20,000 nt of DNA from Symbiodinium natans (Eukaryota > Sar > Dinophyceae > Suessiales > Symbiodiniaceae). Below the pieces are notes generated by a model, which did no database searches, was not told the DNA's origin, and was given only the letters and a program-made list of their open reading frames with translations. Within the stretch, counting starts at the first letter, position 1. Every line of letters begins with the position of its first letter. Both the position numbers and the translations under genes were made by a program. Positions 7,195-13,995 of the stretch are shown one piece after another. Location: contig CAJNDS010000222.1 of assembly GCA_905221605.1 (NCBI GenBank), forward strand, positions 143,568 through 163,567, written 5' to 3'.

Positions 7195-7281
7195 CAAGGC
7201 CCATTCACGCGGGAAGCATACCCTGTACACAGTCTGCTGTAGGCATCTGGGCGTGCTTCTTGCTTGGATCGTCCGCACTGA
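7195..7281 (-). CDS. Gene I exon, SVRTIQARSTPRCLQQTVYR
   Basis: Twenty-nine codons: SVRTIQARSTPRCLQQTVYR then VCFPREWAL. The acceptor TTTTTTGTAAGCAG has a T-rich tract, and the GC donor (TTG|GCGTAGGG) opens straight into telomere-type repeat. Phase 0 on both sides joins exon 6812-6876. Confidence 0.65.
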
Positions 7282-7434
7282 CTGCTTACAAAAAACCCCT
7301 CAGGCCCTACTCCCTAACCCCAAGGGTTCTTGTACCTTATGATGATATACTTGGGCCCCGGAGTCCTGGGAAGTACTTGAAGGCCCCAAGTAGCATTCCC
7401 TAACCCTAAACCCTAAACCCCTCAGGCCCTACAC

Positions 7435-7534
7435 GCTGAGACCCTGGGGCAGCGGCAGCATCATCCTGGGCTGCGGCGACGTTGGTGTAGCTCCGCATCT
7501 CCTTCGGGCGGCCCGGGCTTGCGGGCTTTGAGCT
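7435..7534 (-). CDS. Gene I exon, SSKPASPGRPKEMRSYTNVA
   Basis: Thirty-three codons: SSKPASPGRPKEMRSYTNVA followed by an Ala-rich AAQDDAAAAPGSQ. Phase 0 start matches exon 7802-7865. The donor is GT at C|GTGTAGGG, or a GC site after QDD that would restore phase with exon 7195-7281. Probably a disordered linker. Confidence 0.55.
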
Positions 7535-7539
7535 CTTTT

Positions 7540-7655
7540 TGGGGTTTGGGGTTTAGGGTTTAGGGTTTGGGGTTTGGGGTTTGGGGTTTGGGGTTTGGGG
7601 TTCGGGGTTTGGGGTTTGGGGTTTGGGGTTTGGGGTTTAGGGTTTGGGGCTTGGG
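7540..7655 (+). repeat. GGGTTTG variant array
   Basis: Ten or more near-identical GGGTTTG units inside TTTAGGG repeat, a locally homogenised variant. The plus- and minus-strand reading frames across it (GFGVWGLG- and PNPKPQT-type) are repeat translations. Confidence 0.9.
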
Positions 7656-7801
7656 CGCTCAGGTGTTTAGGAGACTCATGGGTAGACAAACTGGGGATAG
7701 ATTATGCAGAGTCACCACAGTCGTGCTATACCTTAACCTCACTTGTGCACTAAACCCTGAACCCTAAACACTAAACCCTAAACCCTAAACCCTGAATTGA
7801 C

Positions 7802-7865
7802 GCGGCAGGGGTTTGGAAATTGGGAATTGGGAGGGGCTAAGGGTGCCATCTCAACCCGCCCAAGG
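7802..7865 (-). CDS. Gene I exon, LGRVEMAPLAPPNSQFPNPC
   Basis: Twenty-one codons, LGRVEMAPLAPPNSQFPNPC plus Arg, after the strong acceptor TTGTTTACAG and ending CGC|GTCAAT. Phase 0 joins exon 7435-7534. The frame is open upstream of the acceptor as GGCFLLGLVYS, so the exon could start earlier and include a hydrophobic segment. Confidence 0.5.
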
Positions 7866-7886
7866 CTGTAAACAAGGCCCAGCAAG

Positions 7887-7958
7887 AAACAACCACCCCT
7901 AGACCCTAAACCCTAAACCCTAAACCCTAAACCCTAAACCCTAGCCCTAAACCCTAAA
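7887..7958 (-). repeat. CCCTAAA array
   Basis: Clean CCCTAAA units between exons 7802-7865 and 7960-8066. On the minus strand the array begins immediately at the donor GTTTAGGG of the upstream exon. Confidence 0.95.
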
Positions 7959-7959
7959 C

Positions 7960-8066
7960 ATCCTGGTACTTCCAGTAGTACACCAGGTTCCGGTAGTACA
8001 CAAAGAACCCGATGACCAGCGCGGCCAACGCCGCCTGTTGGCGGGCTTGCGATAAGAGCGGGGCGG
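7960..8066 (-). CDS. Gene I exon with membrane helix
   Basis: Thirty-five codons: APLLSQARQQ, then the helix AALAALVIGFFVYY, then RNLVYYWKYQD. The acceptor is TTCTAAG and the donor is GAT|GTTTAGGG, the repeat itself. It is phase-matched to exon 8544-8572. The hydrophobic core followed by aromatic and basic residues is typical of a transmembrane segment and its interface. Confidence 0.65.
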
Positions 8067-8543
8067 CTTAGAACCGAAGGATGTAGGGGTCTCGGGTTTC
8101 GGGTTTGGGTGCCAAGGGCGAGAGATTTGGGGTCAAATGTGTTGAGGGCTTAGGATTATCGGCTTTTAGGGTTTTAGGGGGTCTGTGATTTTTAGCGTTG
8201 AGGTTTCGGTGTTTGGGGGTTCACTTCATTGCTTCTGAGGTTAGTTCCCTGAGCCTCTTTAATGGGTTCTGATGTATGGGCCCTTGGGTTGTTTCGGGTA
8301 TATAATGGGTATCTAAGGGGGCCCCCTATTTTGGGACCATACAAAGGGACCATGTAACAACCCTGAGACTGCAAGGGCCCCAGCACCCTCAGGGTAAAGG
8401 CCCCAGGCCCCAACATGCACACCGCTGCCCGCCATGCTATGAGAAAGCCCCAAAACCCAAAACACTAAACCCTAAACCCTAAACCCTGAACCCTGAGAAC
8501 CCTAAATCCTAAACCCTAATCAAACCCACCCTATACCCGGAAC
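8067..8543. other. Intron interior with weak inverted repeats
   Basis: Diverged GGGTTTCGG repeat, then a unique region with GGGTTGTT (8286-8293) mirrored at 8356-8363 around a palindromic AGGGGGCCCCCT, then degenerate CCCTAAA at 8460-8520. A 76-codon minus-strand frame (8192-8422) has no domain features and is not flanked like the exons. Confidence 0.4.
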
Positions 8544-8572
8544 CTAAGATTAACCCTGACAACCCTGCATCC
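8544..8572 (-). CDS. Gene I micro-exon, DAGLSGLIL
   Basis: A 29-bp segment coding DAGLSGLIL between acceptor CCGTCTAG and donor G|GTTCCG. It joins exon 8843-8892 (phase 2) and exon 7960-8066 (phase 1) in frame, giving a continuous hydrophobic reading, GLSGLILAAPLL. Small, so judged mainly on that double phase match. Confidence 0.5.
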
Positions 8573-8581
8573 CTAGACGGT

Positions 8582-8715
8582 TAGGGTTTAGGGTCTAGGG
8601 TTTAGGGTTTAGGGTTTAGGGTTTAGGGCTTAGGGTTGAGGGTTGAGGGTTTGGGGTTTAGGGTTTGGGGTTTGGGGTTCGGGGTTTGGGATTTGGGGTT
8701 TGGGGTTTGGGGTTT
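8582..8715 (+). repeat. TTTAGGG to GGGTTTG array
   Basis: Array that drifts from TTTAGGG to GGGTTTG and GGGTTGA units along its length, just upstream (minus strand) of the micro-exon at 8544-8572. Confidence 0.9.
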
Positions 8716-8842
8716 CACCTTCAAGCCTCAAGCCCTACACCCTATAATGCCTTGTATCTCCCCCCTCACGAACCTTGAAAACCCTAAGCCCTATAACGCT
8801 AAACCCTGAAACCCTGAAATCTCGAAACCTATACCCTAAAGC

Positions 8843-8892
8843 CCATAGAAACACCCAATCTCCGTTGGGGCTGGAGGAAGATGCAGGTTTGC
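8843..8892 (-). CDS. Gene I exon, ANLHLPPAPTEIGCFY
   Basis: Sixteen codons, ANLHLPPAPTEIGCFY. The acceptor is TACGAG and the GC donor TATGG|GCTTTAGGG runs into repeat. Phase 0 joins exon 9190-9258, giving GQATGE-ANLHLPPAP. The following exon supplies DAGLSGLIL. Confidence 0.55.
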
Positions 8893-8907
8893 CTCGTACA
8901 AGGTCCA

Positions 8908-9176
8908 AGGTTTAGGATTCAGGGTTTAGGGTCTAGGGTCTAGGGTTTAGGGTTTAGGGTTTAGGGTTTAGGGTTTAGGGTTTGGGGTTTAGGGTTTAGG
9001 GTTTAGGGTTTAGGGTTTCGGGTTTAGGGTTTAGGGTTTCGGGTTTAGGGTTTAGGGGTTTAGGGTTTAGGGTTTAGGGTTTAGGGTTTAGGGTTTAGGT
9101 TTAGGGTTTAGGGTTTAGGGTTTAGGGTTTAGGGTTTAGGGTTTAGGGTTTAGGGTTTTAGGGGTTAGGGTTTAGG
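8908..9176 (+). repeat. Long TTTAGGG array
   Basis: About 270 bp of TTTAGGG with a few GGGTTTCGGG, TTTGGGG and six-base units. It separates exons 9190-9258 and 8843-8892. Confidence 0.95.
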
Positions 9177-9189
9177 GCCCCCTGAAAAC

Positions 9190-9258
9190 CTCCCCAGTGG
9201 CCTGACCGATCCAGAAGCCCATCCACCAGAGCCAGGGTCGGGCCCTGCCCGTGAGCCT
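9190..9258 (-). CDS. Gene I exon with Trp-rich membrane helix
   Basis: Twenty-three codons: RLTGRARPWLWWMGFWIGQA then TGE. The acceptor CACACGCAG follows a run of C residues on the minus strand, and the donor is GAG|GTTTTC. The WLWWMGFWIG core looks like a membrane segment. The W-W-x-G-F and GE-AN-L pattern across the join is faintly reminiscent of NIPA/drug-metabolite-type transporters, but this is a weak resemblance from memory. Confidence 0.6.
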
Positions 9259-9285
9259 CTGCGTGTGTGGGGTGTTCGGGTTTGC

Positions 9286-9307
9286 GGGGGGGGGGGGGGG
9301 GGGGGGG
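9286..9307 (+). repeat. G22 homopolymer
   Basis: Twenty-two G residues. On the minus strand it is a C run 28 bp upstream of the acceptor of exon 9190-9258, so it may act as part of its pyrimidine tract. Confidence 0.95.
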
Positions 9308-9327
9308 TGCTTGAGGCTTTAGGCTTT

Positions 9328-9414
9328 GTATGTATGTATGTATGTAGGTAGGTATGTATGTATGTATATGCACAAAATATACAAATATTTTGTTTCTATA
9401 TATATATATATATA
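9328..9414. repeat. GTAT/TATA microsatellites with hairpin
   Basis: GTAT repeats (9328-9367), a 9-bp hairpin ACAAAATAT-ACAA-ATATTTTGT at 9372-9393, and a TA repeat to 9414. A/T-rich intron interior. Confidence 0.9.
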
Positions 9415-9909
9415 CGATATAGGATTTCGAGTCTGTGGTTTGGGGCTTCCATGCGCTTTAGGGGGGAAGGGGTGGAGGGGGGGGGGGTTAGGCTCTTTTG
9501 GGTTGGAGCCAGTAGGCCCTCAACCCTACACCCGAAAGGCTGAGGCAAAGGGCCAAGGCATCTAAGAGCTTCCGGGAAGGTTATGATGAAGCATTAGAAG
9601 GGGGTCTTCAGGGTTTTGCGGTTGAGGGAGGCTTGAGCTTGGCTTCTCGCATTTCAGGTTTAAGGTTTAGGGTTTGAAGTTTTGGGTTCCAGCTTTCGCC
9701 ACAATGCATGCAGGATTTGACGCACGCCAGGAGTAGGAGGAAGCACTTGTAGCGCCAGCGCTTGGCTGGCCTCCCCCCACGGAGCACGTTCCCTGGTCGT
9801 ATACGTTAGAATAACTTTGGGGTCCCTTTTTGGGTCCCCTACGTGGCACGGCACCAGTATAACACGGATCTCAAAGGGACCCCATATTATCCATATGCTA
9901 GTACTATAC
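9415..9909. other. Intron or intergenic stretch, possible exon near 9510-9560
   Basis: A minus-strand frame near 9515-9560 reads LLDALALCLSLS after acceptor CCCGGAAG and before G|GTGTAGGG, a possible exon that does not phase-match its neighbour. At 9818-9829 TGGGGTCCCTTT is mirrored exactly at 9873-9884. The remaining sequence shows nothing I recognise. Confidence 0.35.
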
Positions 9910-10002
9910 ACAGCTTCTCAGGGCCGGGGCCGGCACAGTCGCTCTGGGGCCGCGGCCACTTGAAGCTCAGAAGCGCCAGGACAAGGCCAAGTAGGAGGAA
10001 AC
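9910..10002 (-). CDS. Gene I exon with N-terminal-type membrane helix
   Basis: Thirty codons: helix FLLLGLVLALLSFKWPRPQS, then DCAGPGPEKL. The acceptor is CCATGCAG|GT and the donor CTGT|GTATAG. The strongly hydrophobic leader ending in basic and aromatic residues looks like a signal anchor or membrane helix. It could be the first membrane segment of the transporter-like part of gene I, or the start of a separate gene. Confidence 0.58.
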
Positions 10003-10027
10003 CTGCATGGAAGCCCTGAAAACCACC

Positions 10028-10180
10028 CCAAACCCTGATCACTAAACCCTAAACCCTAAACCCTAAACCCTAAACCCTAAACCCTGAACCCTGAACCCTG
10101 AACCCTGAACCCTGAACCCTGAACCCTGAACCCTGAACCCTAGCCCTAAACCCTAAACCCTGAACCCGAACCAACCCGGA
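10028..10180 (-). repeat. CCCTAAA then CCCTGAA array
   Basis: Six CCCTAAA units are followed by about nine consecutive CCCTGAA units (10081-10140) and then CCCTAAA again, another locally amplified variant. Confidence 0.95.
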
Positions 10181-10217
10181 GCCCTCAACCCTAAGCCTCC
10201 CTAACAATCAGGACTTT

Positions 10218-10239
10218 GGGGGGGGGGGGGGGGGGGGGG
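10218..10239 (+). repeat. G22 homopolymer
   Basis: Twenty-two G residues followed by T and a further G run, in an otherwise featureless stretch between repeat arrays. Positions 10240-10464 hold TTTAGGG fragments and no exon I can support. Confidence 0.95.
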
Positions 10240-10464
10240 TGGGGGGGTTGGGGGGAGAAAATGGCACCGATTTTTAGGGTTTAGGGTTTAGGGCTTAGGG
10301 CTTAGGGTTTAGGGTTGATTTAGGGGTTTTCAGGATTTCCGGGTTTCGGGGTTTAGGGTTCCAGGGCTTGTGGAACTGTTGGCTTAGTGGGCTTGGGGTT
10401 TAGTGCAAGGCCCGAACCTCGAATCTCGAAGAGATCTAAGCCACTAAGCACCTGAAATTTCACA

Positions 10465-10545
10465 CCCTAAACCCTAAACCCTAAACCCAAGACCCTAAAC
10501 CCTAAACCCTAGACCCTAGACCCTAAACCCTAAACCCTAGTTTGC
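10465..10545 (-). repeat. CCCTAAA array
   Basis: CCCTAAA units with CTAGACC variants, bordering the unique coding-like segment at 10546-10895. Confidence 0.9.
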
Positions 10546-10586
10546 TAACCCTCGAGGCCGTCGAGGTGACGGATTGGAGCTCTTCG

Positions 10587-10806
10587 TCACGACCTCCTTC
10601 CATGATGGAAGTCCAGCAAATCTCGGAGCGGCCGATGTTTGGCATTGAGCTCCATCACTGCAAGCACATCTCTAATCGCATGCCTCGGGGACGACGAGAC
10701 ATCTCCAGCATTTTCGGCAGGTTCTTGCCAACGACATCCTCCGGGAGGAGCGAGGCTGCGACCGTCAGTCTGTTCCAGAGAGCATGGAACCGGATGCCCA
10801 CTTCTC
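10587..10806 (-). CDS. Gene I coding segment with frame breaks
   Basis: Minus-strand frame from 10806 reads EVGIRFHALWNRLTVAASLL, PEDVVGKNLPKMLEM and SRRPRGMRLEMCLQ, then meets TGA at 10657-10655. The same frame resumes as RSEICWTSIMEGGRDEELQS. An overlapping frame, VMELNAKHRPLRDLLDFHHG, runs to TGA at 10589-10587. Either a short intron, a frameshift or gene decay separates them. The codons are strongly protein-like. It may be the C-terminus of the gene starting at 11581. Confidence 0.5.
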
Positions 10807-10834
10807 CTCACTCGCATCTATCATTTCCGGGTGC

Positions 10835-10888
10835 CTTGAAAGTCTTCTTGTCCAGCATGAGACACCCCGGATGAACCGCGCAGCCTTT
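10835..10888 (-). CDS. Gene I exon, KGCAVHPGCLMLDKKTFK
   Basis: Eighteen codons, KGCAVHPGCLMLDKKTFK, between acceptor CGCTCAG and a GC donor (AAG|GCACCC). Phase 0 start matches exon 11005-11067. Two Cys and a basic tail; no domain recognised. Confidence 0.58.
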
Positions 10889-10896
10889 CTGAGCGA

Positions 10897-11003
10897 AACC
10901 CTAAAACCGTAAAACCCCAAAAACCCTAAAACCCGAAAACCCCAAAACCCTAAACCCTAAACCCTACGCCCTAAACCCTAAACCCTAAAGCCTAAACCCT
11001 AAA
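10897..11003 (-). repeat. CCCTAAA array
   Basis: CCCTAAA with CCGTAAA and CCCCAAA variants. Its right end, read on the minus strand, begins exactly at the donor of exon 11005-11067. Confidence 0.9.
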
Positions 11004-11004
11004 C

Positions 11005-11067
11005 TTCCTGGGGCCCCGGCTGAGGAATAAGGCCTCGGCTGGCTGTTGGAGCACATGCTTCGGAGAT
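11005..11067 (-). CDS. Gene I exon, ISEACAPTASRGLIPQPGPQ
   Basis: Twenty-one codons, ISEACAPTASRGLIPQPGPQ plus Glu. The acceptor CCTTCCTTCTAG is pyrimidine-rich and the donor is GAA|GTTTAGGG. Both ends are phase 0, joining exon 10835-10888. Low-complexity, Pro/Ala-rich. Confidence 0.6.
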
Positions 11068-11318
11068 CTAGAAGGAAGGTTTAGGGTTTAGGGTTTAGGG
11101 TCTAGGGTTTAGGGTTTTAGGGTTTAGGGTTTTTGGGGTTTTAGGGTTTTAGGGTTTTAGGGTGTAGGGCTTAGGGCTTAGGGTTTAGGGTCTCGGGTTT
11201 GGGACGCCGCAGATTTCAGATTTAGGTTCCCGAAACCCTAAACCCTACACCCTAAACCCTAAACCCTGAACCCTGACCCCAAAACCCCAAACCCCTCCTG
11301 GTTTGGCTCCAACACCGC

Positions 11319-11414
11319 CTATAGGGAGACCATCCTTTGAGGTTGTTCGCCGCGAAGCCCTCAACCATCAGCCCGTGATTCTCCTGCGCCCACAGGCTTT
11401 CCTGTGTGGGCTTC
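11319..11414 (-). CDS. Gene I exon, KPTQESLWAQENHGLMVEGF
   Basis: Minus-strand frame KPTQESLWAQENHGLMVEGF then AANNLKGWSPY. Acceptor GGTAG|G joins the candidate exon at 11443-11476 in phase 2. The end is a GC or GT site after TATAG. Clear coding character; the outgoing phase does not fit exon 11005-11067 as drawn, so the donor is uncertain. Confidence 0.6.
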
Positions 11415-11442
11415 CTACCTAAGGTAGTTGGTTTCTTGGAAC

Positions 11443-11476
11443 CTCGCTACAGGCGCCTGCACATGAAATCTGCGAC
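11443..11476 (-). CDS. Gene I possible exon 2, RRFHVQAPVA
   Basis: Ten codons, RRFHVQAPVA, between acceptor CTTGTAG and donor GCGAG|GTTCC. It is phase-compatible with both the start exon at 11554-11581 and exon 11319-11414. Other frames of this segment are also open, so support comes from phasing. Confidence 0.4.
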
Positions 11477-11553
11477 CTACAAGTCAAAACCCGACCCGAC
11501 GTCCACCGCCACCACAATCCCAAACCCTCAACTTTGAGCCTTAAGCCCTCAAC

Positions 11554-11581
11554 CCGTAAAAGCCAGAGATGTGTCTGCCAT
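11554..11581 (-). CDS. Gene I possible start exon, MADTSLAFT
   Basis: ATG at 11581-11579 gives MADTSLAFT before a donor G|GTTGAGGG. An AG lies nine bases upstream of the ATG (ACTTAG), where a trans-spliced leader could be added as dinoflagellate genes usually require. The same layout is seen at the start of gene III. The ATG could instead be internal. Confidence 0.4.
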
Positions 11582-11601
11582 TTGTGCTTTCTAAGTTTTC
11601 T

Positions 11602-11661
11602 CTATTTCCCCATAGTCCATTCAGAAAACCTCTGATTTCTAGTATGTCCGTAGGAAAACTT
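11602..11661 (-). CDS. Gene II possible last exon, KFSYGHTRNQRFSEWTMGK
   Basis: Nineteen codons, KFSYGHTRNQRFSEWTMGK, after acceptor GAGAAAGCAG, ending at TAG 11604-11602. It would leave only about ten bases before the possible leader acceptor of gene I, which is very tight, so either the stop or that start may be misread. Confidence 0.35.
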   Translation of the reverse strand, partial: KFSYGHTRNQRFSEWTMGK

Positions 11662-11700
11662 CTGCTTTCTCAAGTGGCCTTTGGGGCTCAGAGCCTAGGG

Positions 11701-12110
11701 ATTGGGTTTAGGGTTTAGGGTTTAGGGTTTAGGGTTTAGGGTTTAGGGTTTAGGGTTTAGGGTTTAGGGTTTAGGGTTTAGGGTTTAGGGTTTAGGGTTT
11801 AGGGTTTAGGGGTTTAGGGTTTAGGGTTTAGGGTTTAGGGTTTAGGTTTAAGGGTTTAGGGTTTTAGGGTTTAGGGTTTAAGGGTTTAGGGTTTAGGGTT
11901 TAGGGTTTAGGGTTTTAAGGTTTAAGAGGTTTAGGGTTTAGGGTTTAGGGTTTAGGGTTTAGGGTTTAGGGTTTAGGGTTTAGGGTTTAGGGTTTAGGGT
12001 TTAGGGTTTAGGGTTTAGGGTTTAGGGTTTAGGGTTTAGGGCTTAGGGCTTAGGGCTTTAGGGTTTAGGGCTTGAGGGTTTAGGGCTTTAGGGTTTGAGT
12101 AGGCTTAGGG
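11701..12110 (+). repeat. Longest TTTAGGG tract, about 400 bp
   Basis: More than 50 TTTAGGG units with occasional TTTAAGGG, GGTTTTAGGG and CTTAGGG variants. No CCCTAAA partner of similar length lies directly to its right; the next exon is at 12150-12220. Confidence 0.95.
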
Positions 12111-12149
12111 GCTTAGAGATTGCAGTCTGATCATCATCATGAGGGCTTA

Positions 12150-12220
12150 GGTGAAGCATCGCCATGGCTTGATTGCGGCGGCAGCCCATGGAAAAGGGGC
12201 ACCCTTGCAAACTTTGGAGG
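12150..12220 (-). CDS. Gene II exon, SKVCKGAPFPWAAAAIKPW
   Basis: Minus-strand frame SKVCKGAPFPWAAAAIKPW then RCFT up to TAA 12149-12147; a GC donor probably lies within the last 40 bases. The acceptor is CTAAAG. The incoming phase matches exon 12370-12430, reading AARQ-TSKVCKGAP. Confidence 0.55.
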
Positions 12221-12369
12221 CTTTAGGGTTTAGGGTTTGGAGGCTTTTAGAGTTTAGGTTTTAGGTTTTAGCGCTTAGGGTTTAGGGAACCGGGTTAGGG
12301 TTTGGGGTTTAGGTTTAGGGTTTGGGGTTTAGGGTTTAGGGCTTAGGACTCTGCACGACTAGATTCCAC

Positions 12370-12430
12370 TTTGCCGAGCTGCCAGAAACTTCACAATCGA
12401 GCTGTGGAACATGAAAAACCACGCGAGCAT
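12370..12430 (-). CDS. Gene II exon, MLAWFFMFHSSIVKFLAARQ
   Basis: Twenty codons, MLAWFFMFHSSIVKFLAARQ, after acceptor TTGCCGCCCAG and before A|GTGGAA. A short hydrophobic helix with basic end, possibly membrane-associated. Phase-matched on both sides (12633-12687 and 12150-12220), so the Met is probably internal. Confidence 0.6.
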
Positions 12431-12632
12431 CTGGGCGGCAAGTGAACATAACCCTAGGCACTAACCTACGGGTGTGGATGTAGGGTCTAGGTTCAGGGTT
12501 GAGGCTTTTTGTATAGTACCCTAAACCCTAAACCGTAAACCCTAAACTCTAAACTCTAAACCCTAAACCCTAAACCCAAAACCCTAAACCGTCATCAAGC
12601 CGGTTTAGAGGGGTCTAGGTTTAGGTTTCAGC

Positions 12633-12687
12633 GTTCAGGTCTTGGGGGTCGGGGTTCTTGAGGCTGCGAAGAAGCCCACCCATGCAG
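12633..12687 (-). CDS. Gene II exon, CMGGLLRSLKNPDPQDLN
   Basis: Eighteen codons, CMGGLLRSLKNPDPQDLN, after acceptor CTGGGCAG with a GC donor (AAC|GCTGAA). Phase 2 in and phase 0 out fit both neighbours. Confidence 0.55.
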
Positions 12688-12750
12688 CTGCCCAGCCGAT
12701 ACCCTAAACCCAAAACCCTAAGCCCTAAACCTCCAAGACCCCTGAAAGAC

Positions 12751-12898
12751 CTTTGTCGATCAAAGTGTGGTGCTTCTCCATGGGCATTGTGTCCCTCGGC
12801 CTCGTCCAGGGCATCGAAATCATGGGCATTGTATCCCTCGGCCTCGTCCAGGGCATCGCAATCGAAGAACATATCGTCGAAGAAGCGTCGTGCCGACG
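12751..12898 (-). CDS. Gene II exon with 14-residue acidic repeat
   Basis: Forty-eight codons: SARRFFDDMFF, then two copies of DxDALDEAEGxNAH, then GEAPHFDRQ. The repeat is a 42-bp tandem duplication at 12781-12864. The donor is AG|GTCTTT and the acceptor TTGCAGAG. The incoming phase matches exon 12984-13036. The acidic repeat suggests a flexible or binding segment; no family named. Confidence 0.6.
12781..12864. repeat. 42-bp tandem repeat, two units
   Basis: TGGGCATTGTGTCCCTCGGC... recurs at 12823 with a few substitutions. Period 42 keeps the minus-strand coding frame. Confidence 0.9.
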
Positions 12899-12983
12899 CT
12901 CTGCAATTAGACTCGGCGGAGATGCCAGCAGAGCCGTTTCCGATCGATCCAGGGTGTCCCAGTCGAATTTTGCGGCGTTGAAC

Positions 12984-13036
12984 CCTTGGTTCGCGCAGCG
13001 CCGGCGGTTACTTTCTTGGAGGCCCCAAGAGCCGCC
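12984..13036 (-). CDS. Gene II exon, AALGASKKVTAGAARTK
   Basis: Seventeen codons, AALGASKKVTAGAARTK, between acceptor AGGTCTTAG|G and donor G|GTTCAAC. It joins exon 13294-13339 (phase 2) and exon 12751-12898 (phase 1). All three minus frames are open here, so the choice depends on phasing. Confidence 0.5.
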
Positions 13037-13069
13037 CTAAGACCTGACACTCTGAAGGCCTGAAAAAGG

Positions 13070-13264
13070 TTAAGGGTTTGGGGTTTAGGGTTTAGGGGTT
13101 AGGGTTTAGGGTTTCGGGTTTCGGGTTTAGGGTTTAGGGTTTAGGGTTTAGGGTTTAGGGTTAAGGGTTTAGGGTTAAGGGTTTAGGGTTTAGGGTTTAG
13201 GGTTTAGGGTTTAGGGTTTAGGGTTTAGGGTTTAGGGTTTAGGGTTTAGGGACTAGGGTTTAGT
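13070..13264 (+). repeat. TTTAGGG array
   Basis: Mostly perfect TTTAGGG with TTCGGG and TTAAGGG variants. At its right end AACATCCCAA (13265-13274) matches the terminus of the foldback MITE family. Confidence 0.9.
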
Positions 13265-13293
13265 AACATCCCAACCCCCGAGAAACCCTGAAC

Positions 13294-13339
13294 CCAACTT
13301 GTGAACCCTTCCGCGCAACAGCCCCAGAGCCGAAGACCC
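13294..13339 (-). CDS. Gene II exon, VFGSGAVARKGSQV
   Basis: Fourteen codons, VFGSGAVARKGSQV, after acceptor GGGTGAG and before GG|GTTCAGGG. Phase matches exon 13530-13577 on one side and exon 12984-13036 on the other. A second frame (GSSALGLLRGRVHK) is also open. Confidence 0.45.
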
Positions 13340-13529
13340 CTCACCCCCTTCGGGTCTTCGGGTGTAGGGTTTTAGGGCTTTGTTCGGGTTTAAGGGTTTC
13401 AGGCTTCTTAGGGTTTAGGGGTTTTAGGCTTGTTAGGGTTTTAGGGCTTTTTTAGGGTTTAGGGGTTTTAGGCTTCTTAGGGATTTTTCGGGTTGAGGTT
13501 GCAGGGTAAGCCCAAACCCACCCCAAAAC

Positions 13530-13577
13530 CATCGAAATACATCGGGCCGGTAGGGTTTTGGGACTTGAGGTTGCGCT
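13530..13577 (-). CDS. Gene II exon, RNLKSQNPTGPMYFD
   Basis: Fifteen codons, RNLKSQNPTGPMYFD, between acceptor CCGAAAG and donor G|GTTTTGGGG. Strong coding look. It is the most upstream gene II exon I can support; candidates further upstream (14187-14219, MVVPFGVAFLG; about 13815-13835, PLLLNT) are too short to call. Confidence 0.55.
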
Positions 13578-13605
13578 CTTTCGGATTTAGGGTTTAGGGT
13601 TTGGG

Positions 13606-13712
13606 TTGGGATGTTCCCCTTATACTAGCAGTCCTTCAAAGGGATTCTAGTACCCCTTACTATAGTCAATAGTCCCGATTGAAGACTGTTAGTACGAAGG
13701 AGAACATCCCAA
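13606..13712. mobile_element. Foldback MITE-like element, copy 2
   Basis: A 107-bp element with terminal TTGGGATGTTCCCC and GGAGAACATCCCAA. The inverted similarity extends about 42 bp into each arm (CTAGCAGTCCTTCAA against CTAACAGTCTTCAAT), so nearly all of it forms a hairpin. Best-preserved family member in the window; non-coding. Confidence 0.8.
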
Positions 13713-13859
13713 AGTTTGGGGTTTGGGTGCTTGGGGCGTTTGAGGGTGGATGTGTTTGGCAAGCTTGGAAGAAAACCCACAACCGAAAAGCTAACCAAAG
13801 CCCTAATCCCGGGATACTAGGTGTTTAGAAGCAGAGGCTCCGAGGTTTAAAGTTTTAGG

Positions 13860-13995
13860 GTTTTGGGTTTCGTGTTTTAGGGTTTAGGGTTTAGGGTTTA
13901 GGGTTTAGGGTTTAGGGTTTAGGGTTTAGGGTTTAGGGTTTAGGGTTTAGGGTTTAGGGTTTAGGGTTTAGGGTTTAGGGTTTAGGGTTTAGGAG
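13860..13995 (+). repeat. TTTAGGG array
   Basis: About 18 clean TTTAGGG units. The unique stretch 13996-14124 to its right shows no exon. Confidence 0.95.

Noticed and set aside
7429-7767. ORFs of PNPKPQT and GFGVWGLG type
   Set aside because: They translate the seven-base repeat; the real coding signal here is the separate frame at 7435-7534.
11701-12110. A true chromosome end
   Set aside because: Arrays flip orientation repeatedly and are interrupted by unique sequence on both sides, so they are interstitial.
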